Source: Synechocystis salina LEGE 00031
GTDB taxonomy: Bacteria > Cyanobacteriota > Cyanobacteriia > Cyanobacteriales > Microcystaceae
Length of the DNA stretch: 52,284 bases
Assembly: GCF_015207985.1 (NCBI RefSeq)
Contig: NZ_JADEVV010000029.1
Coordinates: forward strand, 1-52,284
Direction: 5' to 3'
The position numbers and the translations under genes were made by a program. Below are positions 16,159 to 24,685 of this stretch, one piece after another. Every line of letters begins with the position of its first letter. The first letter of the stretch is position 1. Under the pieces are notes generated by a model. That model ran no database searches, had not been told where the DNA came from, and saw nothing but the letters and a program-made list of their open reading frames with translations.

Positions 16159-18411
16159 TTAGCGGAGAGGTTCCTGTTGGATGCTCTGCACCCGTTGCAA
16201 AAGTAATTCTGGCTGGAGAGGTTTAAGCAAGTAATCATCAATGCCCTTTTGGGACAACGCTTGCCACTCCGCTGAGGATAGGGACTCACTCAACAAAAAA
16301 ACTGTAACTTTACTAATGCGCCGGGACTTTTTAATTCCCCTGGTTACTTCCGTGACATCGGCAAAATCCCCATCCACAATAATCAAACCCGGTTGTAACA
16401 GTTCTACCTGTTGCAGGGCATTGGTAGTATCAATTAACCAGATGACTTGGTAGTTAGCCACAGTCAATAATTCACAAATCAGTGTGGCAATTTCCTCATC
16501 CTGTTCAATGACGATCACACTGGAATTAAAGGGCATAACCGCATCCAACTTATCCTGGACTGGTCCCTTGGTGGCTAGGGGTAAACTCTGTTGGGGAATT
16601 ATGGAGGTGAAAATTGTCCCCTGTCCTGGGCTGGATTCCACTTCAATGTAACCGCCATGGAGCTCCACCAACTGTTTAGTTAAAGCAAGGCCCACCCCAC
16701 CGGTTTCATAAAAGCTAGTGTAGCTGTCTCCAACTACCTTAAAGGCTTCAAACAACACCGGCAACTGTTGTTCATTGATGCCAATGCCTGTATCCTCCAC
16801 CTGAAAAATAGCCTGGTTCTTTTCTTTCCAAATGCGGAGGATAACTGTGCCTTCCGCCGGGGTAAATTTCAGTGCATTGTTGAGTAATTGGGTCAGAATT
16901 TGATCGAGCCTTTCCTGGTCAGCGCAGAATTGATCCTGGCCTAAATTAATCTGGTAGTCTAGCTCTAAATTGATTTGTTGCTTAACCGCTACCCCCATTA
17001 GGGAATGGATCACGGTCTGGGCTAGGGTGTGTAGGGAAAAGGATTGAATGTTGAGGGCTGTTTGACCAGATTCAAGCTGGGAAAGTTGGATAATGTTATT
17101 AATCTGATTCAACAATTTTTTGCCATTTTCTTGGATATTCAGCAGGTAATATTGTTGCTTGGCCGGTGGCAAAGAGGTGGGATGGTCAAACCACCTCAAT
17201 AGGGTGCCAGAAAGACCAATAATACTAGTTAATGGAGTACGTAATTCGTGGGAAATATTATTAATAAATTGACTTTTAAGGAGGTTGGCAGCCTGGGCTG
17301 CCATGAGCGTATCCCGCAATTCCTTGGTCCGTTCAATTACCCGTTTTTCAAAGTTATTTTTCTGATTTTGCACTTCACTGTACAGTAGGGACTGAACGAT
17401 CGCCACGGCTAGGTGTTCACCAATTTGACCCAAAAAATTCTTTTCGCTATCTAACCATTGCCGGGGATGGTGACACTGGTGAGCAATCAACAAACCCCAA
17501 AGCTGCTCTTCAACGATAATGGGAGCCACTAATTTAGCCCGTACTTGATAGCGTTGCAGCAGTCCGACTAAACAGTAGGAAGAAGAGTAGTGGTTTTCAA
17601 TGTCATTGACCGCCACCACAGCGCCCTTGAGGTATTTTTGTTCGTAACTGAGGACTTGGGAAAAACAATCATTTTCAGTCATGATTCCCAGCATGGTGTC
17701 AATTTCTGGCGATCGCCGTGCTTCATAGGTTACCTCTCCATATTGCTGGCGGGGCTTGGGGGCCAATGTTGACTCTTCCCCCACTGAAGCAAGGGATGGC
17801 TGATGGTAATGGAATTGGTAAATAACTAGGCGATCGACAAAGAGAAATTTCTGCACCGCCGTCACGGCTTTATTGAGAATTTCCGCCAAGTCTAAGCTTT
17901 GACGAATCTGGGCAATGACTTGGCTGAGCACTTTTACCTGGCTGGCCTGCAGACTGTCCTGGAGGGAAGGCTCTGGGGAAAAGCTGGTGCTGTCACTGTT
18001 GAGAATTTCCAGTAGACCCAGGGTCAATTGTTCGGCGATGCTGGGACCAGACTGTTCCTCTGGCCGGTGGGGCATAGCCTCTGCTACGACGGGCAAATTT
18101 TGCTTGTTGATAAAATCTTCGATGATGCCCTGGGCAAAGGTGATCGACACCGCATAATGATGGGGGGAAATTTGTTCTCCTTCCAATAAAGCCCATTGCC
18201 CTGGACTAACGAGGAGTGCAAAACGGTGGTCGACCTCGGCATCAAGCACCGATGGTCCAGGGGAAGGTTTCAAACTGCTGGGTAAATCCCCCACAAAACA
18301 CTGCACCCCATCCCCTGTTTGTTGGGCCATGGTACGCCAAAAACGGAGCAAGCGTTCAAAGGTGACAACAGGTAAAAGTCGACGGAAAATGGGGGAAAAA
18401 GCAGGTAGCAT
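16159..18411 (-). CDS. Hybrid histidine kinase with cyanobacteriochrome-like GAF and receiver domain
   Basis: The 750-residue protein has an N-terminal sensory region, possibly DICT-like (about 1-105), a phytochrome-type GAF (about 175-345), HisKA with NNISHELRTPLTSIIG (His388), HATPase_c with NNALKFTP, VEDTGIGI and GGVGLALTKQL, and a C-terminal receiver (IEQDEE, IIVDGDF, LLKPL). The GAF carries NDCF and, 31 residues later, SYCLVGLL. These align with the DXCF and canonical bilin-binding cysteines of cyanobacteriochromes. QVRAKLVAPI and LWGLLIAHQC follow as in that family. The residue after the canonical Cys is Leu instead of His. Bilin binding is plausible but unproven. ATG at 18411 is preferred over TTG at 18453. 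It is upstream of hfq. Confidence 0.88.
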   Translation of the reverse strand: MLPAFSPIFRRLLPVVTFERLLRFWRTMAQQTGDGVQCFVGDLPSSLKPSPGPSVLDAEVDHRFALLVSPGQWALLEGEQISPHHYAVSITFAQGIIEDFINKQNLPVVAEAMPHRPEEQSGPSIAEQLTLGLLEILNSDSTSFSPEPSLQDSLQASQVKVLSQVIAQIRQSLDLAEILNKAVTAVQKFLFVDRLVIYQFHYHQPSLASVGEESTLAPKPRQQYGEVTYEARRSPEIDTMLGIMTENDCFSQVLSYEQKYLKGAVVAVNDIENHYSSSYCLVGLLQRYQVRAKLVAPIIVEEQLWGLLIAHQCHHPRQWLDSEKNFLGQIGEHLAVAIVQSLLYSEVQNQKNNFEKRVIERTKELRDTLMAAQAANLLKSQFINNISHELRTPLTSIIGLSGTLLRWFDHPTSLPPAKQQYYLLNIQENGKKLLNQINNIIQLSQLESGQTALNIQSFSLHTLAQTVIHSLMGVAVKQQINLELDYQINLGQDQFCADQERLDQILTQLLNNALKFTPAEGTVILRIWKEKNQAIFQVEDTGIGINEQQLPVLFEAFKVVGDSYTSFYETGGVGLALTKQLVELHGGYIEVESSPGQGTIFTSIIPQQSLPLATKGPVQDKLDAVMPFNSSVIVIEQDEEIATLICELLTVANYQVIWLIDTTNALQQVELLQPGLIIVDGDFADVTEVTRGIKKSRRISKVTVFLLSESLSSAEWQALSQKGIDDYLLKPLQPELLLQRVQSIQQEPLR

Positions 18412-18602
18412 GCCGAATTGAACGTAGACTGGGCAGCGGCATTCAAGGACCAAGCCCCATGGATTTCTTTTTCTATCATGCCTAGGTTTTTGCCTAACTC
18501 GTCAAAATCTAAGTATTTTTAAAGATCTAAGGTTTTTTTAAGAAAATTATTTTGCTAGTCCCTGCTAGTTCATAGATTTATTTCCATATATTTTCAACTA
18601 TT

Positions 18603-19157
18603 ATGCATCGCCTTGCTAGTCTTCCCGGTGGCTGGACCCCGACCATGGAAGGGGTTATTGTCATTGAGCAAACTCCGGCCCCACTAATTTTTTTAACCGC
18701 CGCCGACACTGACATTCAGGCGATCGCCAGGGTGTGGTCCCGGTTGCCCGGAAATTTTCCCTCCCTGCGGGTTTGTAATTTGCTTAATTTACAACAGTCC
18801 TTTTCCCTCGATGACTACGGCGATCGGGTGTTGAGCCATGCGGAGGTGATTGTGGTGCGGCTGTTGGGGGGAAAAAGTTATTGGCCCTACGGCTTAGAAG
18901 TGTTGGGGGAACTAACGCAAACCAAACCAGAGTTGAAACTATTTGTCTTGCCGGGGGACGATCGCCCGGATCCATCCCTGATGGACCAGTCCACGGTGCC
19001 CCTCACCGCAGTTCACTCCCTATGGCAATATTTTGCTGAGGGGGGAACGGAGAATATTCGTCACGGCTTAATGTGGTTAGGGGATTATGGTTTTGGCTGC
19101 AATTATCAGCCCCCTGGCCCCCAAATAGTACCAAAAGTGGGAATTTATCGTCCTTAA
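18603..19157 (+). CDS. CobN N-terminal fragment (about 184 residues)
   Basis: MHRLASLPGGWTP, VIVIEQTPAPLIFLTAADTD, VVRLLGGKSYWPYG, LPGDDRPDP and STVPL match the start of cobaltochelatase subunit CobN, the large ATP-dependent metal-insertion subunit (about 1,200 residues or more). Here the frame stops at VPKVGIYRP, roughly 15 percent of a full CobN. The bases after 19157 show no CobN continuation in any frame that I can find. The start, at ATG 18603, looks natural, and the frame is clean. It could be a decayed partial duplicate or a retained stand-alone domain. The chelatase core is absent, so the fragment cannot insert metal by itself. Confidence 0.75.
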   Translation: MHRLASLPGGWTPTMEGVIVIEQTPAPLIFLTAADTDIQAIARVWSRLPGNFPSLRVCNLLNLQQSFSLDDYGDRVLSHAEVIVVRLLGGKSYWPYGLEVLGELTQTKPELKLFVLPGDDRPDPSLMDQSTVPLTAVHSLWQYFAEGGTENIRHGLMWLGDYGFGCNYQPPGPQIVPKVGIYRP

Positions 19158-19300
19158 ACGGTTTTTGCTCCACTGCAGACCCCTTAGCCTCCAGCCAAGG
19201 AGAATTTTCACTGGTCAGTCCTGCCACCGAACATCCCCTCGTTGCCCTGGGTAGACCTAGGCTAAGCTGGAACAATAAGTCCTCAATCCCTAAATTTGCC

Positions 19301-20059
19301 ATGGTTAATCATCCTTTCCATCTTTTTTTAGCCAGTGCCCTAACCTTTACGGTGACTGCCCCCCAGACTATTGCTTCTGGCGTTGATGATTTGTCCTTTG
19401 GTTTGACCCCAGAAGAAACCCTAGTTAGCTTGAAATTCCCCCAAGCTGGCGATCGAGGCACCACCCAAAGCTCCGGAGGGGGAGGCACTAGGGGCGGCAG
19501 TTGTTTTACCCAGGCCAACACCAACCTCAGAATAGTTGCTCCCAGTCAAGATACGTTTACCGCCACGGCTAACCCTAGTCTGTTTGTTTATGTACCAGCT
19601 AACAGAGGGGTGGAAGGGGAATTTGTCCTCGTAGATGGGGCCGGGGAATTAATCCATAGCCAAACCGTAGCAGTGCCAGAAGGAGAAACTATTTTGGCGA
19701 TCGCCGTTCCCACAGATGTAGCGCTGGAACCGGGCGGCGAATATGCCTGGGCATTTGCCGTTAATTGCACCATCGATAACCAAGTGGTGGGCAGTGCCGT
19801 GGAAGCGGGACTAGTACACCGGGAGTTGAGCGTTGAGGTAACAGAGGAGATTGAAGAAACCAATGAGCCCCTGGGCAAGGCTACCCTCTATGCCAACCAG
19901 GGCATTTGGCAAGACACCCTCATGATTGTGGCCAGTTTGCCGGAACAACGGGAAGAGTTGGTGGAATTGTTAGGCTCCGTGGGACTGGATCAATTCAGCG
20001 ATGTGCCAATTATTTTTGTCGGTACCGATGAAGCCGGGGACGTGCCCTTGGCCAACTGA
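19301..20059 (+). CDS. Exported DUF928 protein
   Basis: The 252-residue protein begins with a signal peptide (FLASALTFTVTAPQTIASG). A Gly-rich GGGGTRGGSC linker leads to a DUF928-like domain with LRIVAPSQDTFTATANPSLFVYVP, VPEGETILAIAVP and GGEYAWAFAVNC. The remainder is beta-rich and ends with a helical region near GIWQDTLMIVASL. DUF928 proteins are exported cyanobacterial proteins of unknown function, often found near CHAT-TPR and CHASE2 genes. The frame extends upstream to 19073, but ATG at 19301 is the start that gives a signal peptide. Its last 70 bp overlap the end of the convergent CHAT-TPR gene. Confidence 0.82.
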   Translation: MVNHPFHLFLASALTFTVTAPQTIASGVDDLSFGLTPEETLVSLKFPQAGDRGTTQSSGGGGTRGGSCFTQANTNLRIVAPSQDTFTATANPSLFVYVPANRGVEGEFVLVDGAGELIHSQTVAVPEGETILAIAVPTDVALEPGGEYAWAFAVNCTIDNQVVGSAVEAGLVHRELSVEVTEEIEETNEPLGKATLYANQGIWQDTLMIVASLPEQREELVELLGSVGLDQFSDVPIIFVGTDEAGDVPLAN

Positions 20060-22788
20060 CCACTGGGGTGCAAATTTTGCCATTCCCCCTGGAGGGTGAA
20101 ACCGGCCCAATAATAGGGGGAAGCAAAACGGGGGTCTTCCTTTAATTTTTGCTGGGCCCATTGCAGAGCGGCGGCGGGGGCCATTTGCTGTTGCAGTAAA
20201 CCCCGGTAAAATTCCGTCATCAAACGGGCGGTGGCTTCGTCGTCCACACTCCAAAGGCTGACCACTACCCGGGCAGCCCCGGCATACATAAACCCCCTAG
20301 TCAGGCCAATCAGTCCTTCACCTCGCACTTCCTGACCAAGCCCTGTTTGGCAAGCACTGAGCACCACTAAATCCGCTGGTAGGTTGAGATTGAAAATATC
20401 GTACAAACGCACGAAGCCATTGATCGGCTCCCCGGAGGGATTGAGCAGGGAAAGCACTAGTCCCGACAGTTGGGGATTTTTGCTGTTGAGAATGCCATGG
20501 GTGGCAAAGTGAATAAAACGGTATTGCTCCATGGTGTCGGCAAAAACCCGGGCCCTGGTGGCCTCAAAACCTAATTCATTTAAACTTGCTTCCGGGGGAA
20601 AGAGAGCGATCAGTTGCTCGGCTTCCTGTTCGGTGTAGGGGAGTCGGTCAAAATAAACCCCCGCATCCCTGGCGGACAGTTCCAAATCCACCGGCAAATT
20701 TTCCGGACGACGGGCGATCGCCGGGCCTAACCTTTCGTCGCTGGCGGTAAATACTGGATCCGCAAACACGGCCAGCAAATTGGGGGCCGGTTCCCTCTGG
20801 GCCGTATTTTGCCGCAGAATGCCTAGGGTGGAAGCGGAAGGCATGGTGAGCAATTCGTGGCGATCGACTAGATAGGTGGGGGGCTGGTTGGGGGGATTGT
20901 CTGTCACCAGGGCCCCAAAGGGTAGATATTGCAATACACCATCGGGCACAATCAGTAATCTTTTTCCTGCAATCACTGCCGGATCAGGAATTAACTGGCC
21001 ATATAACTGGGCTCCTTGGCTAACGGCCAGGGGGCGACGAATGCGCTGGGTGGGCTCCAAAAAAGATTGACGAAAGGATTTAATGGCTTCGTCCAACTGG
21101 TCGGCCTTGGGAAGCACGTAACTCCGCAGACTGGATTGACCCACCACCCAGAGATAACTACGCTTTCTCCCCAGGGCATATTCCAACAACAGAGTTTCAT
21201 CGTCTAAGAGGGCTTGGATTTGGGGCAAGTTCAACGGTTGGGGACGGGTAAGGGCGCTGTAGTCGGGGTTTTGTCGTTCAATCTGCCCTAAAATTCGGTC
21301 ATACCGTTGCAATAGATCCGTTATGGTCTGGTCTAGTTCTGCTTGTTTTTGCGGATCATAATTAGAACTATATAACTTAATTTTATTTTCCTGTAGGGTA
21401 TTGAGTTGTCGTTCAATGGTTTCTTTTTCGTTTAACAACTGAGAAGAAATTCCCTTGGTAATTTTCCCCGGAGTTTGGGCTAAAATATCCAACAAAGATC
21501 TAGCTTTGGCTGATTCACTGGCCACCAAAGCTTTTCCGTCCCAGCCTTGATTAGGTTCCCGTTGATGTTGTTCCATTAACAGATCAATATAGAACTGATA
21601 ATAATCTTGTTTGGATGCCAAAAAGCTGGTCCTTAGATCATCGTTGCCAATGGCTTGCCGCAGGTTTTCCACTAAATAAATTGCCTTTTCAATTTCTGCC
21701 ATGGCCTGCTCTACTTCTCCCTGTTGCTTCCAAGCCACCGCCAACCAATAGCGAGTTAAACTTTCCTTCAGGCGATCGCCAGTCGTTTGTCTTAGGGTTA
21801 AAGCCCGTTGATAGTAATCGAGCGCTGTGGGTAAATCCCCCTGCAAAAAGGCTAGATAACCCAAATTATTTAAGCTACTGGCTTCCCCATTTTTATCCCC
21901 CAATTGTTGCCAGATAATCAACGCTTTTTGATAGTTTTCTTTGGCCGTATTAAGTTGTTGATTTTGCACTTGCATAAAAGCAAGATTATTTAATCCCGCC
22001 GCCTGCCCCCGCACAAGATCCGGTGTGGCCCGATCGCCAAGGTCGTTGATCAAACTTTGCCAATGTTGGAAAGCACTTTCTTCCAGGGCTAAAGCCCCTT
22101 TTATATCCCCACTGGTGAATTTAACCTGCGCTAAATTATGTTCAATACCAGCGATATTACCTCGGTTTCCCAAGGATTGGGCCTGCTCCAAAGCCTTGTT
22201 ATAAAAATACTCAGCCTGGGCCGTTGCCCCCAAGATAAAATACATTTGCCCTAATTCGTTCTGACTAATCACCTCCCCGGTTTTAAAGTTGGCTTCTTGC
22301 CAAAGCGCTAAAGACTTTTCTAGGCTTTCAAAGGCCTCCTGGTAACTACCCTGTTGTAATTGCAACTGGGCGATCGCCACCAGACTATTAGCCTCGGTTT
22401 GGGTATCCTCCAAGGTTTGGGCGGCGGTTAATAACTCTTGATAACAAGCCAAAGCCACCGCCGGTGGGGCCAACTGACGCTGAACCAAACAAAGAAAATT
22501 TAAAGTGACCGCCACCTGGGGTAAATTATTTTCCTGGCGCCAGAGGGCCAATGCCTGCTCCCAGGAACTTTGGGCCACTTGAAAATCTGTTAGGCTACCC
22601 TGCTGATAATGCTTAAGACCTTGATTAAAATATTGCTGGGCCGTGGCGATCGTGGTTTTATTTTCTCCATCCAAGATGGCCCCTGGGGAGGACTGGGCTG
22701 AAGATATTTGGCGCCATTCCGTACCCCCTAAAAGGCAAGCTGTGGCCACAGCAGCAAAGGCCAAGTTGAACAAAAAACGTACTGCCAT
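19990..22788 (-). CDS. Exported CHAT-domain protein with TPR repeats
   Basis: The 932-residue protein has an N-terminal signal segment (VRFLFNLAFAAVATACLLGG; a lipobox is possible but weak). About seven TPRs (about 45-370) are followed by a helical region (about 370-540) and a C-terminal CHAT domain (about 560-910). CHAT is a caspase-like cysteine peptidase fold. The catalytic pair is visible: His in RFIHFATHGIL and Cys in VLSACQTGLG, followed by RGEGLIGLTRGFMYAGAARVVVSLW. TPR-CHAT proteins are known as proteases activated by partner binding. The substrate here is unknown. GTG at 22794 is possible, but ATG at 22788 fits better. The gene diverges from the FecR-like gene. Confidence 0.9.
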   Translation of the reverse strand: MAVRFLFNLAFAAVATACLLGGTEWRQISSAQSSPGAILDGENKTTIATAQQYFNQGLKHYQQGSLTDFQVAQSSWEQALALWRQENNLPQVAVTLNFLCLVQRQLAPPAVALACYQELLTAAQTLEDTQTEANSLVAIAQLQLQQGSYQEAFESLEKSLALWQEANFKTGEVISQNELGQMYFILGATAQAEYFYNKALEQAQSLGNRGNIAGIEHNLAQVKFTSGDIKGALALEESAFQHWQSLINDLGDRATPDLVRGQAAGLNNLAFMQVQNQQLNTAKENYQKALIIWQQLGDKNGEASSLNNLGYLAFLQGDLPTALDYYQRALTLRQTTGDRLKESLTRYWLAVAWKQQGEVEQAMAEIEKAIYLVENLRQAIGNDDLRTSFLASKQDYYQFYIDLLMEQHQREPNQGWDGKALVASESAKARSLLDILAQTPGKITKGISSQLLNEKETIERQLNTLQENKIKLYSSNYDPQKQAELDQTITDLLQRYDRILGQIERQNPDYSALTRPQPLNLPQIQALLDDETLLLEYALGRKRSYLWVVGQSSLRSYVLPKADQLDEAIKSFRQSFLEPTQRIRRPLAVSQGAQLYGQLIPDPAVIAGKRLLIVPDGVLQYLPFGALVTDNPPNQPPTYLVDRHELLTMPSASTLGILRQNTAQREPAPNLLAVFADPVFTASDERLGPAIARRPENLPVDLELSARDAGVYFDRLPYTEQEAEQLIALFPPEASLNELGFEATRARVFADTMEQYRFIHFATHGILNSKNPQLSGLVLSLLNPSGEPINGFVRLYDIFNLNLPADLVVLSACQTGLGQEVRGEGLIGLTRGFMYAGAARVVVSLWSVDDEATARLMTEFYRGLLQQQMAPAAALQWAQQKLKEDPRFASPYYWAGFTLQGEWQNLHPSGQLAKGTSPASSVPTKIIGTSLN

Positions 22789-22939
22789 GACCACTTTTTC
22801 TCCAATAAAATATGTTGATGAACAGCTAAGATAGAGGCGAAAAATTTTCCTATCTTGTTTAGACCCAGAGAGAAATCTACTTCCTTGGTCCCCTAACCAA
22901 TTTTACGTTCCCCCACTGACCCTTTCCCGGTGCTATGCC

Positions 22940-23686
22940 ATGATTACCCTACCTAGCTCCCCCAGCTTAAAACTTCTTAAAATAAGTGCCCTCAGCGCTT
23001 CTGCCCCGTTACTGGCTCTGGGATGGGCCGTGGCCCCCAGCCAAGCTCAAATCAGCCAAGCGGTGGTGCAAGAAATCATTGACGGTCCCCAGGTTTACAT
23101 CGAGGAAATCCAGGCAAAAGTGGATGATCAAGCAGAATTTGGCCAGGTGATAGTGACCAAAAAATCCAGAGCCGGTATCTTGTTCAATAACGGAGCGGCG
23201 GGGAGATTGAGCGAAAATGCCAGTGTGATTGTGGGTCAATGTGTAGAGCTGGAACGAGGTCAATTACTGGCTAGTGGCCCGGTCAATGGTTGCATGGCGG
23301 GGGTCAGTGTGGCGGTGACCGGCACGGTGTATGTGATGGAAAGAAATAAAGGTCAATCGGGGGAAATTAAGGTTCTGGAGGGAGCTGTGTTGGTTAGTGA
23401 TCCGGAAAACCCAGGGCAAACAACCCAGGTTAAAGCGGGGGAAAAGGTCAGTGTGTTGGAAGGCATCATCGGTTCCGTGATTCCCATGACCCCGGAAGAA
23501 TTAGTAGCCCTGTTGAGTGGCAGTTTGTTCAATGGCTTCAGCATACCCATCACTCCCGATGGAGCCTTGCAAAGTATGTGTTCCAATTTGTTACCGGGGC
23601 TGAGTTGTTCCACCAATGGAGCGAGCTACTCTCCCCCCATTCCCAGTTTGCCGGTATCCATTCCCTTGCCCAGATTCGGCTTCTAA
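22940..23686 (+). CDS. Exported FecR-domain protein
   Basis: The 248-residue product has a signal peptide (LLKISALSASAPLLALGWAVAPSQA) and a FecR-type beta-sandwich (about 50-180). Visible signatures are SRAGILFNNGAAGRLSENASVIVG, VTGTVYVMERN, GEIKVLEGAVLV and VKAGEKVSVLEG. There is no N-terminal DUF4880 or transmembrane anti-sigma arrangement, so it is not a classical FecR sigma regulator. Free FecR domains are common in exported cyanobacterial proteins. A Ser/Pro-rich tail with four cysteines follows. It shares a 151-bp divergent intergenic region with the CHAT-TPR gene. Partner and ligand unknown. Confidence 0.82.
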   Translation: MITLPSSPSLKLLKISALSASAPLLALGWAVAPSQAQISQAVVQEIIDGPQVYIEEIQAKVDDQAEFGQVIVTKKSRAGILFNNGAAGRLSENASVIVGQCVELERGQLLASGPVNGCMAGVSVAVTGTVYVMERNKGQSGEIKVLEGAVLVSDPENPGQTTQVKAGEKVSVLEGIIGSVIPMTPEELVALLSGSLFNGFSIPITPDGALQSMCSNLLPGLSCSTNGASYSPPIPSLPVSIPLPRFGF

Positions 23687-23698
23687 CAGGTAGTCAGC

Positions 23699-23742
23699 AA
23701 AAAGCCTTCCCCTAAGCTAATTTGCTCCTGGAGAAGGCTTTT
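23699..23742. terminator. Likely bidirectional intrinsic terminator
   Basis: AAAAGCCTTC near 23700-23709 pairs with GAAGGCTTTT at 23733-23742. The A-tract and T-tract at the outer ends let it work on both strands. It can end the FecR-like gene (+) and the tRNA-Pro transcript (-). Confidence 0.7.
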
Positions 23743-23750
23743 CAGTTGAA

Positions 23751-23824
23751 TCGGAGCGGCGGGATTTGAACCCACGACCCCCACTACCCCAAAGTGGTGC
23801 GCTACCAAGCTGCGCTACGCCCCG
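23751..23824 (-). tRNA. tRNA-Pro(GGG)
   Basis: The minus strand folds into a full cloverleaf of 74 nt: acceptor CGGGGCG paired with CGCTCCG (one G-U), D-arm GCGC...GCGC, anticodon stem CCACT/AGTGG with loop TTGGGGT (anticodon GGG), and a T-arm with GTGGG-TTCAAAT-CCCGC. The discriminator is A. CCA is not encoded, as is usual in cyanobacteria. Confidence 0.95.
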
Positions 23825-23903
23825 AATTTCACAGAATCTAATCTTAGTCCTCCCCTGTGGCCCTTGGCAAGTTTTTTGGCAAATATTTGCGAGTGTTCAT
23901 TTG

Positions 23904-24680
23904 ATGAAATTTATTGGCATTGATTTAGGTTGGAGCTCTGGGGAGAGTGGACTATGTCGTTTACGGCTGGAATCAGCCCCTGCTGGCGATCGCCTTTGGG
24001 TGGAGGACATTACCTGTCGGTTGAGCTTGGCAGATATTTTTGCTTGGCTAGATGAGGGGTTAACCGCCCCGGAGGGGGCCATGGTGGCGGTGGATGCCCC
24101 CACAATTATTCCCAATGTCGGGGGGACAAGGCTGCCCGATCGCCTAACCCACAAATATTTTGGCAAGTACCATGCGGGTTGTTATCCAGCTAATTTGGCT
24201 AGACCTTTTGCGGCAAGAACCACAGAAGTGGGTAAATTGCTAGAAGAACGGGGTTTTCTCCATGCCCCGCAGATAGAGCCCCAACGGCAAGGGCGTTACC
24301 AAATTGAAGTGTTTCCCCATCCCGCCATGGTGCAACTTTTTCAGCTAGAGCGGATCATCAAATACAAAAAAGGGAACCTAGCCCAAAAAAGGCAGGGTTT
24401 GCTGGAGTTACAGTCCCACATTGAAAATGTTTTGCCCCAACTAACGCCGGCCCTGGACCTTACCCTTCCCCCTGGCATGGAGCCTTGGCGATCGCTGTTA
24501 ACACTGAACGGCAAGGAACTAAAACGCCAGGAAGACCAATGGGATAGTCTAATCTGTGCCTACATTGGTGCCTATTGGTGGTACTGGGGCCGGGAACGGA
24601 ACTGGGTGCTAGGCGATGCAAGTACGGGTTATATTGTGGTGCCCACTTTGAGCGCTGACCAACCTGTACCGGATGGGTAA
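23904..24680 (+). CDS. DUF429 protein, predicted RNase H-fold nuclease
   Basis: The 258-residue protein starts with MKFIGIDLGWSSGESGLCRL, the DxG beta-hairpin of RNase H-like folds. It continues with VAVDAPTIIPNVGGTRLPDR and a conserved VFPHPAMVQLFQL segment typical of DUF429. WDSLICAYIGAYWWYWG near the C-terminus carries the last acidic residue. Family members are predicted nucleases or phosphatases without a defined substrate. The frame is open upstream through the tRNA region to 23766, but ATG at 23904 is clearly the start. No signal peptide. The gene is convergent with the alpha-E gene, 5 bp apart at the stops. Confidence 0.82.
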   Translation: MKFIGIDLGWSSGESGLCRLRLESAPAGDRLWVEDITCRLSLADIFAWLDEGLTAPEGAMVAVDAPTIIPNVGGTRLPDRLTHKYFGKYHAGCYPANLARPFAARTTEVGKLLEERGFLHAPQIEPQRQGRYQIEVFPHPAMVQLFQLERIIKYKKGNLAQKRQGLLELQSHIENVLPQLTPALDLTLPPGMEPWRSLLTLNGKELKRQEDQWDSLICAYIGAYWWYWGRERNWVLGDASTGYIVVPTLSADQPVPDG

Positions 24681-24685
24681 TGGGT

